Made by a program: the position numbers and the translations under genes. Below are positions 55,682 to 63,468 of a stretch of 64,000 nt of DNA, piece after piece; position 1 is the first letter of the stretch, and each line of letters opens with the position of its first letter. The notes beneath the pieces were generated by a model. It did no database searches, was not told the origin of the DNA, and saw only the letters and a list, made by a program, of their open reading frames with translations. Source of the DNA: Nitrospirota bacterium (GTDB taxonomy: Bacteria > Nitrospirota > JACRHL01); assembly GCA_016212085.1 (NCBI GenBank), contig JACRHL010000003.1, forward strand, positions 186,001-250,000. The letters run 5' to 3'.

Positions 55682-56869
55682 TCAGAATAGGTGCGCCAGG
55701 TGCCGTGGCAGGGCGCCGCTGATCTCGTAAACGGTGACATCCTCGCCGCCACGCGCCCACCAGCGGCCGGAGCCGCCCATCCACAGCTCGACGGTCGCCT
55801 GCACCGACTGGTCGCGCCACAGGCGCACCTCCACCTGCGCCTCGCCCAGGTCGCCCGCGTCGGGGTCGCGCACGCCCACGGCGGTAAGCGGATCGAGCAG
55901 GCGGAACAGGTCGGCCATCCAGGCCTTGTAGGCGTGGCCGGAGGCGCGCTCCACCCAGTCGGCGGCATCGCCCCGGGAGAAGACCAGGGTCTTCTCCGCC
56001 TGCTGCACCTGCACCCCGGTGATCTCCGCCGGGCGCACCCGCAGGATGCGCTTGTCCATCCAGCGGAAGCGTTCCGGCAGCAACGGCACCTTGGACGGGT
56101 CCACCCGGTAGGCCTCGCCGTCCATGGCCACCACATCCCCGTCCCACAAGGTCAGGCGCAGATCGGCACCGGAGGCGGTGAGCAGCGTGGCTTCGGTGCC
56201 CGAGGCGGCCGGCGGCATGGCCACCGGATCCCCGGACAGGGCGGCGACGGCGCGGATCCAGCCGTCCACCGCCGCGTCGTCCGCCTCCGACAGGGACGGC
56301 ACGGTCAGCCGCCACACGCCGAACTTGCGGGTCACGTGCAGCAGGCCGCGCGGACCGCTCACGTTGACCGCCGCCATCTCCGGCAGGCCGTCTGGAAACA
56401 GCCGGCGGTCCACCAGGCGCGCCGCGTCCGGCAGGCCCGGCGGGGGCGGCGCCAGGTGCACGGAGCCGTCCTCCAGGCGCAGGTAGACCAGCCCCGGCAC
56501 GCGGCTGGGGCCGCCGTATTCGGCGCGCCGGGCACCCCATTCGATACGCAGGGTCCGGGCGAAGGCATCCTCCGGCAGCCGCGCCCGGCCCGCCACCGGC
56601 CACGCGGTGGCGGCGGCCGCCAGGGTATCGCGCAGGGCCGCCACCTGACGGCCGGCGGCCAGCCGCTCGCGGCCGTCGGGGCCGGTCACGTACCAGCGCT
56701 CGCCGCGCGGGGCGATGCGCAGGACACCCCGGCCGTCGTCGATGCGGATGACCGCCCGCGGGTCATCCGCGAACACGGCGCGGCCGGCATCCGTTCCCGC
56801 GGCGAGCGCCGGCGCCGCCAGGAACAACGCCAGCACCAACGCCAGCACGAGGTGGACGGCACGCATCAT
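55682..56869 (-). CDS. DUF4340 protein, exported or membrane-anchored
   Basis: A 395-residue protein with a signal peptide or anchor (VHLVLALVLALFLAAPALA) and long beta-rich repeats (W..TGPDGRERL, W.RLTVPSLSEADDAAVDGWIRAVAAL), as in DUF4340. Such proteins regularly follow Gld-type ABC transporters. The first ATG (56869) overlaps the stop of the GldG-like gene. A 121-base gap without a gene separates it from the exosortase. Confidence 0.82.
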   Translation of the reverse strand: MMRAVHLVLALVLALFLAAPALAAGTDAGRAVFADDPRAVIRIDDGRGVLRIAPRGERWYVTGPDGRERLAAGRQVAALRDTLAAAATAWPVAGRARLPEDAFARTLRIEWGARRAEYGGPSRVPGLVYLRLEDGSVHLAPPPPGLPDAARLVDRRLFPDGLPEMAAVNVSGPRGLLHVTRKFGVWRLTVPSLSEADDAAVDGWIRAVAALSGDPVAMPPAASGTEATLLTASGADLRLTLWDGDVVAMDGEAYRVDPSKVPLLPERFRWMDKRILRVRPAEITGVQVQQAEKTLVFSRGDAADWVERASGHAYKAWMADLFRLLDPLTAVGVRDPDAGDLGEAQVEVRLWRDQSVQATVELWMGGSGRWWARGGEDVTVYEISGALPRHLAHLF

Positions 56870-57450
56870 TGGCCGCGCCGGCGACTTCCCCACCACAGGC
56901 CGGCCGTTGCCACGGCGGCGGGCAGGAGCAGGCCGGCCAGCGCCCAGGCGCGCGCCCGGTCCGGCCCGGGCGGCGGAGCGGACAGGGGGGCCCCGCCCGC
57001 CCGACCCACCAGGGGCGGCGGCGCCACCGGCGTGGGCGCGTAAGGGGAGGCAACCAGGGCCAGCGCCCACAACACCGTGCCCAGGTCCGGCCGTTGCAAC
57101 AGCAGCCAGGAGGCGCCGGAGCGCACCTGCACGTCACCGGGACGGGGCGCGGCCAGCCCGGGACGGGGCGTCACCAGCGGGGCGTCGACCCGGCTCACGG
57201 TAAGGCGGTCGCTGCCCCGGGCCAGGGGCGTGAGCAGGCGCTCCAGCGGCGAGGGGCCGTACAGAACCACCTCCGTGCCGGGGGGCAGTTCCGCCACCAG
57301 GGCCCGCGCCCCGGCCAGGTCGCGGCCGGAGCCGTCCAGCGCCAGGTCGGCCCGCGCCGCATACCAGACGCCCCACCCGGCCAGGCCCGCGCAGACGACG
57401 ATCACCGCCAGCGCGCGGCCGGAAAACCACAATTTGCGCAGGGTACCCAT
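56866..57450 (-). CDS. Short GldG-like membrane protein
   Basis: A 194-residue protein with an N-terminal helix (residues 13-30), a central domain of about 90 residues (LVAELPPGTEVVLYGPSPLERLLTPL; VRSGASWLLLQRPD) and a second helix near the C-terminus (WALAGLLLPAAVATAGLWW). The position between an ABC-2 permease and a DUF4340 gene is that of GldG, but usual GldG-like proteins are more than twice as long. It is either a reduced version or an unrelated replacement. It overlaps both neighbours by one to four bases. Confidence 0.72.
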   Translation of the reverse strand: MGTLRKLWFSGRALAVIVVCAGLAGWGVWYAARADLALDGSGRDLAGARALVAELPPGTEVVLYGPSPLERLLTPLARGSDRLTVSRVDAPLVTPRPGLAAPRPGDVQVRSGASWLLLQRPDLGTVLWALALVASPYAPTPVAPPPLVGRAGGAPLSAPPPGPDRARAWALAGLLLPAAVATAGLWWGSRRRGQ

Positions 57451-58214
57451 CAGCCGCGCCACCGCTCGGAGGCCACCACCTGCTGGGTGACCACCAGCAG
57501 CACCAGGACGGCGGCCACCAGCGCCGCCACCGCCCCCAGGTCCACCCACCCCAGGAACAGGGGCAGCACCAGCGCCCGCGCGTCCCAGCCGGAAAGGCCG
57601 TGGTGCGCGGCCGCCGCCCACTCCACCCACGGCCCCGGCGCCACGCCGGCCAGGGTGACCAGAATGCCGTCCAGCAGCGCCGGACCCCAGGTCCAGGCCA
57701 CGACCAACGCCAGGGCGGCGATGAACGCGGTGGAGAAGTGGGTCGCCAACGCCGAGGTCAGCAGGGTCAGCGCCACCGTCACGGCGCACAGCAACAGCAG
57801 CCCGCCCAGGCCGGCGCCCAGGCGCTGCCAGGTGAGGCCGTCCGGCGGGCCCGATTGCAGGGCCAGGGGCAGGGCCAGCACCACCAGGGCCAGGGTCAGC
57901 GCGGTCATCAGCGCGAGGAACTTGCCCAGCAGCACCCCGGTGGGGCGCACCGGGCTGATGGCCCACAGGGTGGCGGTGCGTTCCACCCGCTCCACGGCGA
58001 ACGACGGCGCCGCCGCCCACACGGCCAGCGGCACCAGCACCAGGGCGGCGGCCCGGAACAGGGCGTCCGGCCCGTCCACCGCGCCGGGATCGACGCTGCC
58101 GGCCATCCGCTGCCACGCCACCCACGCCAACCCCGCCGGCAGGGCCAGGAAGGTGGCGCTGCCGGCCAGCACGCGGCCCAGCTCGCGCCGGAAGACGCCG
58201 AAAAACGCGATCAT
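57450..58214 (-). CDS. ABC-2-type transporter permease (GldF-like)
   Basis: A 254-residue integral membrane protein with about six helices. The segment SFAVERVERTATLWAISPVRPTGVLLGKFLA is the typical ABC-2/GldF coupling region. It overlaps the ATPase gene by four bases (ATGA) and the next gene by one, so it belongs to one transporter. Substrate is unknown. Confidence 0.87.
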   Translation of the reverse strand: MIAFFGVFRRELGRVLAGSATFLALPAGLAWVAWQRMAGSVDPGAVDGPDALFRAAALVLVPLAVWAAAPSFAVERVERTATLWAISPVRPTGVLLGKFLALMTALTLALVVLALPLALQSGPPDGLTWQRLGAGLGGLLLLCAVTVALTLLTSALATHFSTAFIAALALVVAWTWGPALLDGILVTLAGVAPGPWVEWAAAAHHGLSGWDARALVLPLFLGWVDLGAVAALVAAVLVLLVVTQQVVASERWRG

Positions 58215-59611
58215 GAGGCATCCCCCTCACGGGCGGCCACCGTGCCCGGACCGTCATCCGCGCGCGGCCCCCGGTCGGCACCCACCCGGCCGTCGTCGAC
58301 CATGGCCGCGTCGATGGCCGCGTCGATGGCGCCGGACACGGCCCCGTCCAGCAGGCGCGCGAGCGCCGCAGCGTGGTCCTCGACGTGGTCCTCGACGTCG
58401 GCCGCGTCCGCCGCGCCGGCGGTCAGGCCGGCCCCCTCCGGTGCGATCCCGTCCCGAACACCGTCCGCGTCGTCCGCGTGGGTCCCATCGACGGGCTCGA
58501 CCGCTGCAACCACGTCGCCGGCGTCCGGGTGGGCCGCGGCGGCCGGCTCGGCGGCGGCCGCGGCCACGGGCGATGGTTCCACCTCCGCCGGCGGGTCGTC
58601 CAGCGGCTCGATGTCGCGTTCCGCGCGCAGCGGGTCGTCCATCCCCTCCTCCGGCTCCAGGGCCGCATCCGGAGGGGCCGGAGGCGCGCCCGTGGCCGCC
58701 GCGTGGTGCTGGAAGATGGCGGTCAGGTTGCCGGCCATGGGGCGCAGCTCGCACAGCCCCCATCCCATCATGGCCGCACGCTCCGCAAGCTGCTCGCGCA
58801 GCCCTGCGCCGGCCTTGAGCTGCACCGACACCGCCCCCGCGCCACCGCCCGGAACCGGCTCGGCGGCGGCCACGGCGGGAAACGCCAGGACGCGCGCGCA
58901 CAGGTCCGCCGGCGGGTTCGAGAAACGCAACAGCAGCAGCTCGCCGCCGCCGTCGGTGACGGTGGTCAGCACGTCCTCGGCCACCAGCCGCCCGCCCTTC
59001 AGGAACAGGATGCGGTTGCAGACCGCGGCCACCTCGGTGAGGTTGTGGCTGGAAAAGACGATGGTGTGGTGCCCGGACAGGGACAGGATCAGCGCGCGCA
59101 TGTTGAGCACCTGCTGCGGGTCCAGCCCGGCGGTGGGCTCGTCCAGCAGCAGCACCTCCGGGTTGTGCACCAGGGCCTGGGCCAGCCCCACCCGCATGCG
59201 CCCCCCGCGCGACAGGTTGCCGATGCCGCGCTCCGCCAGGGCGGACAGGCCGCAGGCGTCGATCACCCGCGCCACCCCCTGGAGCCGCTCGCCGGCGTTC
59301 AGACCGCGCAGGCGCGCCACATAGTCCAGGAACGGCCGCACCCGCATGGCGCGGTCCAGGGGGAGCTGCTCCGGCAGGTACCCCACCTTGCGGCGGGTGG
59401 CGATGACATCGGAGAACAGGTCGCGGCCGCCGACGGTCACCCGGCCGCGGCTGGGCATCAGCTCGCCGGCAAGCAGGCGCAGGGTGGTGGTCTTGCCGGC
59501 GCCGTTCTCGCCCAGCAGGCCGATGATCTCGCCCTCCCCCACGGAGAACGACACATCGTCCAGGGCGGTGATGCCGCCGAACCGCTTGCCTAGGTGGTCA
59601 ACCTGCAACAT
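58211..59611 (-). CDS. ABC transporter ATPase with a long acidic C-terminal tail
   Basis: A 466-residue ATPase. Walker A GENGAGKTTTL near residue 40, signature LSRGGRMRVGLAQAL (variant LSRGG) near 133, Walker B VLLLDEPTAGLDP near 155 and the H-loop SSHNLTE are complete by residue 200, and the usual C-terminal domain ends near 310. The last about 150 residues are Ala/Asp/Glu/Pro-rich low-complexity sequence that ordinary relatives lack. ATG 59611 is chosen; TTG 59617 is possible. It pairs with the GldF-like permease. Confidence 0.87.
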   Translation of the reverse strand: MLQVDHLGKRFGGITALDDVSFSVGEGEIIGLLGENGAGKTTTLRLLAGELMPSRGRVTVGGRDLFSDVIATRRKVGYLPEQLPLDRAMRVRPFLDYVARLRGLNAGERLQGVARVIDACGLSALAERGIGNLSRGGRMRVGLAQALVHNPEVLLLDEPTAGLDPQQVLNMRALILSLSGHHTIVFSSHNLTEVAAVCNRILFLKGGRLVAEDVLTTVTDGGGELLLLRFSNPPADLCARVLAFPAVAAAEPVPGGGAGAVSVQLKAGAGLREQLAERAAMMGWGLCELRPMAGNLTAIFQHHAAATGAPPAPPDAALEPEEGMDDPLRAERDIEPLDDPPAEVEPSPVAAAAAEPAAAAHPDAGDVVAAVEPVDGTHADDADGVRDGIAPEGAGLTAGAADAADVEDHVEDHAAALARLLDGAVSGAIDAAIDAAMVDDGRVGADRGPRADDGPGTVAAREGDAS

Positions 59612-59657
59612 CGACAACGGCTGCGCGGTCCCTGCGGCGGCGTATCGGCACCTTGGT

Positions 59658-61001
59658 TCAGCTCCCGGCCAGGGTCATGCGGGCGATCCGGACCGAAGGC
59701 GCCGCGATCCGTCGCGACAGGTCCAGGTCGCCGCCGACCATGTCGATCCGTGCAAACATCTCCAGCAGGTTGCCGGAGATGGTCACCTCCTCCACGGGGT
59801 GGGTCAGCTCCCCGTTCTCGATCCACACGCCCACGGCCCCGCGCGAATAGTCGCCGGTCACGCCGTTCACCCCGAAGCCGATCAGCTCGGTCACCAGCAA
59901 GCCGCGCGGGGTGGCGCGGATCATCCCGTCCAGGGAATGGGCGCCCGGCTCCAGGTAAAAATTGGTGGCGGCGGGTGACGGCGTGCCGCCCAGCCCCCGG
60001 CTGGCGTTGCCGGTGGTGGTCATGGACAGCTTGCGGGCGGAATAGCTGTCCAGCAGGAACGACCGGAGCACCCCGTCGTCCACCACCTTGCGGCGCCCGG
60101 AGCCCACCCCCTCGCCGTCGAAGGGGCGCGAGCCCAGGCCGCGCGGGCGCAGGGCGTCGTCGTACACGTTGATGCCGGGGGGCAGGATGCGCTCGCCCAG
60201 CTTGTCCGCCAGGAACGACGTTCCCTTGTAGATGGCGCTGCCGGACACCGCCGCCACCAGGTGCCCCAGCAGGCCGCCGGCCATCTGCGGCTCGAGGATC
60301 ACCGGCACCTCGCAGGTGGGGACCTGTTTCGCCCCCAGCCGGCGCAGCACCCGGCGCGCCGCCTCGGCGCCCACCGCCTCGGGGTCCAGCAGGTCCGCGA
60401 AGTGGCGCGCGCTGGAAAACCAGTAGTCGCGCTGCATGCCGCCGCCCGCCTCGGCCACCGGCACCGTGGACAGGCCGTACGAGGTGGTCCGGTAGCTGCC
60501 GGAAAAGCCGTTGCTGCGGGCGTAGGCCACCTCGCCCTGGCTGCTGTCGAAGCTGGCGCCCTCCGAATTGGTGATGCGCGGGTCCGCCCCCATGGCCACC
60601 GCCTCGGCGCGCCGGGCCAGGTCAATGCGCTCGGCGATGGACAGGGACAGGCCGCCGTCGAACAGGTCCAGATCCGGCAGGGTGTCCGGGCCGGGCTGGT
60701 CGGGCAGGCCCGCGTCCGGGTCCGCCTCCGTCAGGCGCGCCAGCTCGCAGGTGGTGGCAACCAGCCGCTCGATGGCGTCCGCCGAGAAGTCGGAGGTGGA
60801 GGCGGTGGCGGAGCGGGTGCCGTGGAACACGCGCAGCCCCAGGCCCTTGTCGCGGGCGCCGGTGGTATTTTCCACATCGCCCAGGCGCACCTGCACCGAG
60901 AACGCGTCCGCCTCCATGGCCAGCGCGTCGGCGGCGGTGGCACCCAGGGCCAGGGCGCGTTCCGCCATGTACTCGGCGATATCCAACAACGAACGGCCCA
61001 C
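59658..61001 (-). CDS. pmbA: PmbA/TldE-family metalloprotease subunit
   Basis: A 447-residue protein of the TldD/TldE (PmbA) family, which in E. coli matures microcin B17 and degrades CcdA. The family sequences VENTTGARDKGLGLRVFHG, ITNSEGASFDSSQGE, VILEPQMAGGLLGHL and TGDYSRGAVGVWIENGE are present. There is no HExxH motif, as expected for the TldE-type partner; a tldD gene is not in the window. The GTG start directly follows the stop of the zinc-ribbon gene (TAGGTG). Confidence 0.93.
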   Translation of the reverse strand: MGRSLLDIAEYMAERALALGATAADALAMEADAFSVQVRLGDVENTTGARDKGLGLRVFHGTRSATASTSDFSADAIERLVATTCELARLTEADPDAGLPDQPGPDTLPDLDLFDGGLSLSIAERIDLARRAEAVAMGADPRITNSEGASFDSSQGEVAYARSNGFSGSYRTTSYGLSTVPVAEAGGGMQRDYWFSSARHFADLLDPEAVGAEAARRVLRRLGAKQVPTCEVPVILEPQMAGGLLGHLVAAVSGSAIYKGTSFLADKLGERILPPGINVYDDALRPRGLGSRPFDGEGVGSGRRKVVDDGVLRSFLLDSYSARKLSMTTTGNASRGLGGTPSPAATNFYLEPGAHSLDGMIRATPRGLLVTELIGFGVNGVTGDYSRGAVGVWIENGELTHPVEEVTISGNLLEMFARIDMVGGDLDLSRRIAAPSVRIARMTLAGS

Positions 61002-61178
61002 CTAAGCCCCCTTTTCCTCAAGGAAGTGGTTGCAGGCGGGGCAGCGATAGCCCTGGCCGGCCTCGTAGCGGCAGCACTCGGTGAGATAGCGGCGGTCGTA
61101 CACGGAACCGCAGCCGGGGCAGGTGACGCTCTGGTCCACCCCGTCCGGGCCGGTCTCCCTCGGTTGCGGTTCGCTCAT
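61002..61178 (-). CDS. Zinc-ribbon mini-protein, 58 aa
   Basis: A small protein starting MSEPQPRETGPDG. It has two CxxC knuckles (VTCPGCGSVYD and YRCPACNHFLEE) and two further adjacent cysteines (TECCRYE). This is a zinc-ribbon layout, with no other domain. It directly abuts pmbA, sharing its transcript. Function unknown; it could be a zinc-binding adaptor for PmbA/TldD. It was found by reading the gap, and the TAGGTG junction with pmbA supports it as real. Confidence 0.8.
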   Translation of the reverse strand: MSEPQPRETGPDGVDQSVTCPGCGSVYDRRYLTECCRYEAGQGYRCPACNHFLEEKGA

Positions 61179-61207
61179 GTCGCCTCTTCCCGCCCGGGCC
61201 CTGGTGG

Positions 61208-61384
61208 TCAGCCGCCCTTGCGCTGGGTTTTCGCCCGCACCCTGGCGACGAACGCCGGGTCGATCTCGGTCACCCCCTCGGCCTCGGCGGCCTTCAGCAC
61301 CGCCTTGCGGGCGATGCCGCGCACGAAGAACGGCACCCTGGCCATCAGGGCCTCGGCCTCGGGCGTCCAGGTGGGTTCCGCCAT
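61208..61384 (-). CDS. PCP-reductase-domain mini-protein, 58 aa
   Basis: A 58-residue protein (MAEPTWTPEAEALMARVPFF...). The pattern W-x5-A-L-x-RVPFFVRGIARKAVLKAAEAEG resembles the small C-terminal domain of light-independent protochlorophyllide reductase subunit B (PCP_red, PF08369). That domain also occurs as a free protein in non-photosynthetic bacteria. No photosynthesis genes are present here, so the role is unknown. ATG 61384 is preceded by GGGGG. A longer reading to 61444 would run into the cupin gene. Confidence 0.75.
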   Translation of the reverse strand: MAEPTWTPEAEALMARVPFFVRGIARKAVLKAAEAEGVTEIDPAFVARVRAKTQRKGG

Positions 61385-61397
61385 GCGCCGGGCCCCC

Positions 61398-61799
61398 TTA
61401 GTGGCGGTGACCATGCCCGTGGCCGTGGCCGTGCCCGTGGTCACAACCCGCGCCGTGCTTGTGGCCGTGCCCCCCCTCGAAGTGGGCGTTGGGGGCCATG
61501 AACACCAGCACCTTCATGCGGCCGGAGGCGCCGTTGGTGATGCCGTGCGACACGCCGGCGGGGGCGATGACGATCTGACCGGCGGCGATGGCCGACTCCT
61601 CGTTGCCCACCACCACGGTGCCGGCGCCCTCGAGCACGTAGTAGACCTTGTCCTCGCCGTCGTGGGCATGGGCCTTCTGGGCCTGGCCCGGCTCCAGGCA
61701 GTACAGGTCGTTGGCCACGCGCGCGGTGGAGAACAGGCCGACCTTCTTCATCTTCTCGCTGGAATAGGTGGCCAGGTCGGCGACGGTCTTGATGTCCAT
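61398..61799 (-). CDS. Cupin protein with a His-rich metal-binding tail
   Basis: A 133-residue single-domain cupin. Motif 1 is around PGQAQKAHAHDGEDKVYYVLEG and motif 2 is GQIVIAPAGVSHGITN, giving three likely metal-binding histidines. The last about 25 residues are a run of His-Gly repeats with one Cys, as in metallochaperones for nickel or zinc. AGGAG five bases upstream supports ATG 61799. It heads the operon leading to pmbA and the exosortase genes. Confidence 0.85.
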   Translation of the reverse strand: MDIKTVADLATYSSEKMKKVGLFSTARVANDLYCLEPGQAQKAHAHDGEDKVYYVLEGAGTVVVGNEESAIAAGQIVIAPAGVSHGITNGASGRMKVLVFMAPNAHFEGGHGHKHGAGCDHGHGHGHGHGHRH

Positions 61800-61823
61800 T
61801 GGGGCTCCTGCTGTTTGATGGCT

Positions 61824-61856
61824 AAAAAAAACAAAAATCCGGCCACACACCGGCCG
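61824..61856 (-). terminator. Intrinsic terminator after the thiamine-binding gene
   Basis: On the minus strand CGGCC-GGTGTGT-GGCCG is followed by ATTTTTGTTTTTTTT, the clearest U-run in the window. It begins one base after the stop at 61857 and ends 24 bases before the cupin start. Confidence 0.85.
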
Positions 61857-62165
61857 TCAGGTGGACAGTTTCCTGCCCAGGCGTTTCTGCACCGACGCGA
61901 TCTTGGACTCCAGGCGCCCGGAGGCGCCGGCGCGGTAGTCGATCTTGATGGAGGTGGTGATGCGGTCGCAATCCTCGCGCATGCGGTCCATGCACGCGCG
62001 GATCACGCCGAACACCGCGTCCCACTCGCCCTCGATGATGGTGCCCATGGGGGTAAGCCGGTACGGCAGGCCGCTGCGATCGATGATGTCGATGGAGCGG
62101 GCGACGTACTGGCTGACGCTCTCCCCCTTGCCCAGGGGGGTCATGGAAAATTCAACGAGTAGCAT
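61857..62165 (-). CDS. MTH1187/YqgV-family thiamine-binding protein
   Basis: A 102-residue protein of the DUF77 family, which forms a ferredoxin-like tetramer and binds thiamine in YqgV-type members. It has the characteristic LLVEFSMTPLGKGESVSQYVARSIDIID, YRLTPMGTIIEGEWD and RITTSIKIDYR. Start ATG 62165. It has its own terminator. Confidence 0.9.
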   Translation of the reverse strand: MLLVEFSMTPLGKGESVSQYVARSIDIIDRSGLPYRLTPMGTIIEGEWDAVFGVIRACMDRMREDCDRITTSIKIDYRAGASGRLESKIASVQKRLGRKLST

Positions 62166-62244
62166 GGGTCCCAGACCGAGATGGTAACCGAGCGGGCGCA
62201 AAACCGCCATCCGGCGGCCGCCCGGCAATATAGCACAAGGGGTG

Positions 62245-63435
62245 TTATTCCGGCAGGCGCTCCACCAGCATCGCCACCGCCTCGCCGCCGCCGATGCACA
62301 CCGAGGCCACGCCATAGCGGCCGCCGGTGCGGCGCAGGGCGTGCAGCAGGGTGACCAGGATGCGCGCGCCGCTGGCGCCGATGGGGTGGCCCAGGGCCAC
62401 GGCGCCGCCGTTCACGTTCACCCGCTCCGGCGGGATGCCCAGCTCGCGGCAGGCCACCATGGGCACCACGGCAAAGGCCTCGTTGATCTCGAACAGGTCC
62501 ACGTCGCTCACGGACAGGGATGCCTTGCCGAGCACCCGCTCGATGGCGCGCGGCGTGATGGTGGTGAACCACTCCGACGCGTGCGCCGCCCCCGCCTGCG
62601 CCACCACCCGCGCCAGCGGCGTCAGGCCGCGCTGGACGGCCTCGCGCCCGCTCATCAGCACCACGGCGGCGGCGCCGTCGTTGATGGAGGAGCTGTTGGC
62701 GGCGGTAACCTGCCCGTCGCGGGCGAACGCCGGGGCCAGCTTGGCCAGCTTTTCCGGCTGAAAGCGCAACGGCTCCTCGTCGCGGCCCAGCTCGGTGGAG
62801 CCGGTGGAGATGGGCACCAACTCCGCGTCGAACCAGCCCTTCTCGTGGGCCTGGTTGGCGCGCTCGTAGCTTTGCCGGGCGTAGTCGTCCATCTCCTCGC
62901 GGGTGATGCCGTACTTGACGGCGGTGCGCTCGGCGCAGATGCCCATGGAGATGTCGGAATAGGCGTCGGTCAGGCCGTCGTAGAGCAGCGAGTCGATCAC
63001 GCTGCTGTTGCCCAGCTTGAGGCCGGTGCGCATGTCCGGCAGCAGGAACGGCGCGCGCGACATGGACTCCATGCCGCCGGCCACCACGATGGCGTCCACC
63101 CCGGCGGCAACGCCGGTGGCGCCGATCATGACCGCCTTCAGGCCCGATCCGCACACCTTGTTGATGGTGGTGGCGCCCACCCCGTCCGGCAGCCCCGCCC
63201 GGTGCGCCACCTGGCGCGCCGGCGCCTGCCGGCACCCGGCGGACAGCACGTGCCCCAGATACACCTCGGACACGTCGGCCGGCTGCACGCCGCAGCGGCT
63301 CAGCGCGGACTGCACGGCGATGGCGCCCAACTGGGGCGCGGACAGGCGCCGGAGCGCCCCCTGGAAGCTGCCGATCGGCGTGCGCGCCGCCGACACCAGG
63401 ACCACGTCCTTATCGCGCAAGAACGGCTTGACCAT
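62245..63435 (-). CDS. Acetyl-CoA C-acetyltransferase (thiolase)
   Basis: A 396-residue thiolase that condenses or cleaves acetoacetyl-CoA. The acylated cysteine is in INKVCGSGLKAVM near residue 90, the His in NGGAVALGHPIGASGA near 352 and the second Cys in VCIGGGEA near 382. Length is standard. It stands alone, 33 bases past a DD-carboxypeptidase gene, so its pathway (fatty acid, acetoacetate or polyhydroxyalkanoate) cannot be told. Confidence 0.94.
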   Translation of the reverse strand: MVKPFLRDKDVVLVSAARTPIGSFQGALRRLSAPQLGAIAVQSALSRCGVQPADVSEVYLGHVLSAGCRQAPARQVAHRAGLPDGVGATTINKVCGSGLKAVMIGATGVAAGVDAIVVAGGMESMSRAPFLLPDMRTGLKLGNSSVIDSLLYDGLTDAYSDISMGICAERTAVKYGITREEMDDYARQSYERANQAHEKGWFDAELVPISTGSTELGRDEEPLRFQPEKLAKLAPAFARDGQVTAANSSSINDGAAAVVLMSGREAVQRGLTPLARVVAQAGAAHASEWFTTITPRAIERVLGKASLSVSDVDLFEINEAFAVVPMVACRELGIPPERVNVNGGAVALGHPIGASGARILVTLLHALRRTGGRYGVASVCIGGGEAVAMLVERLPE

Positions 63436-63468
63436 CCTTTCCTTTCCCGCCGCCCCCGAGCGGCGCCG

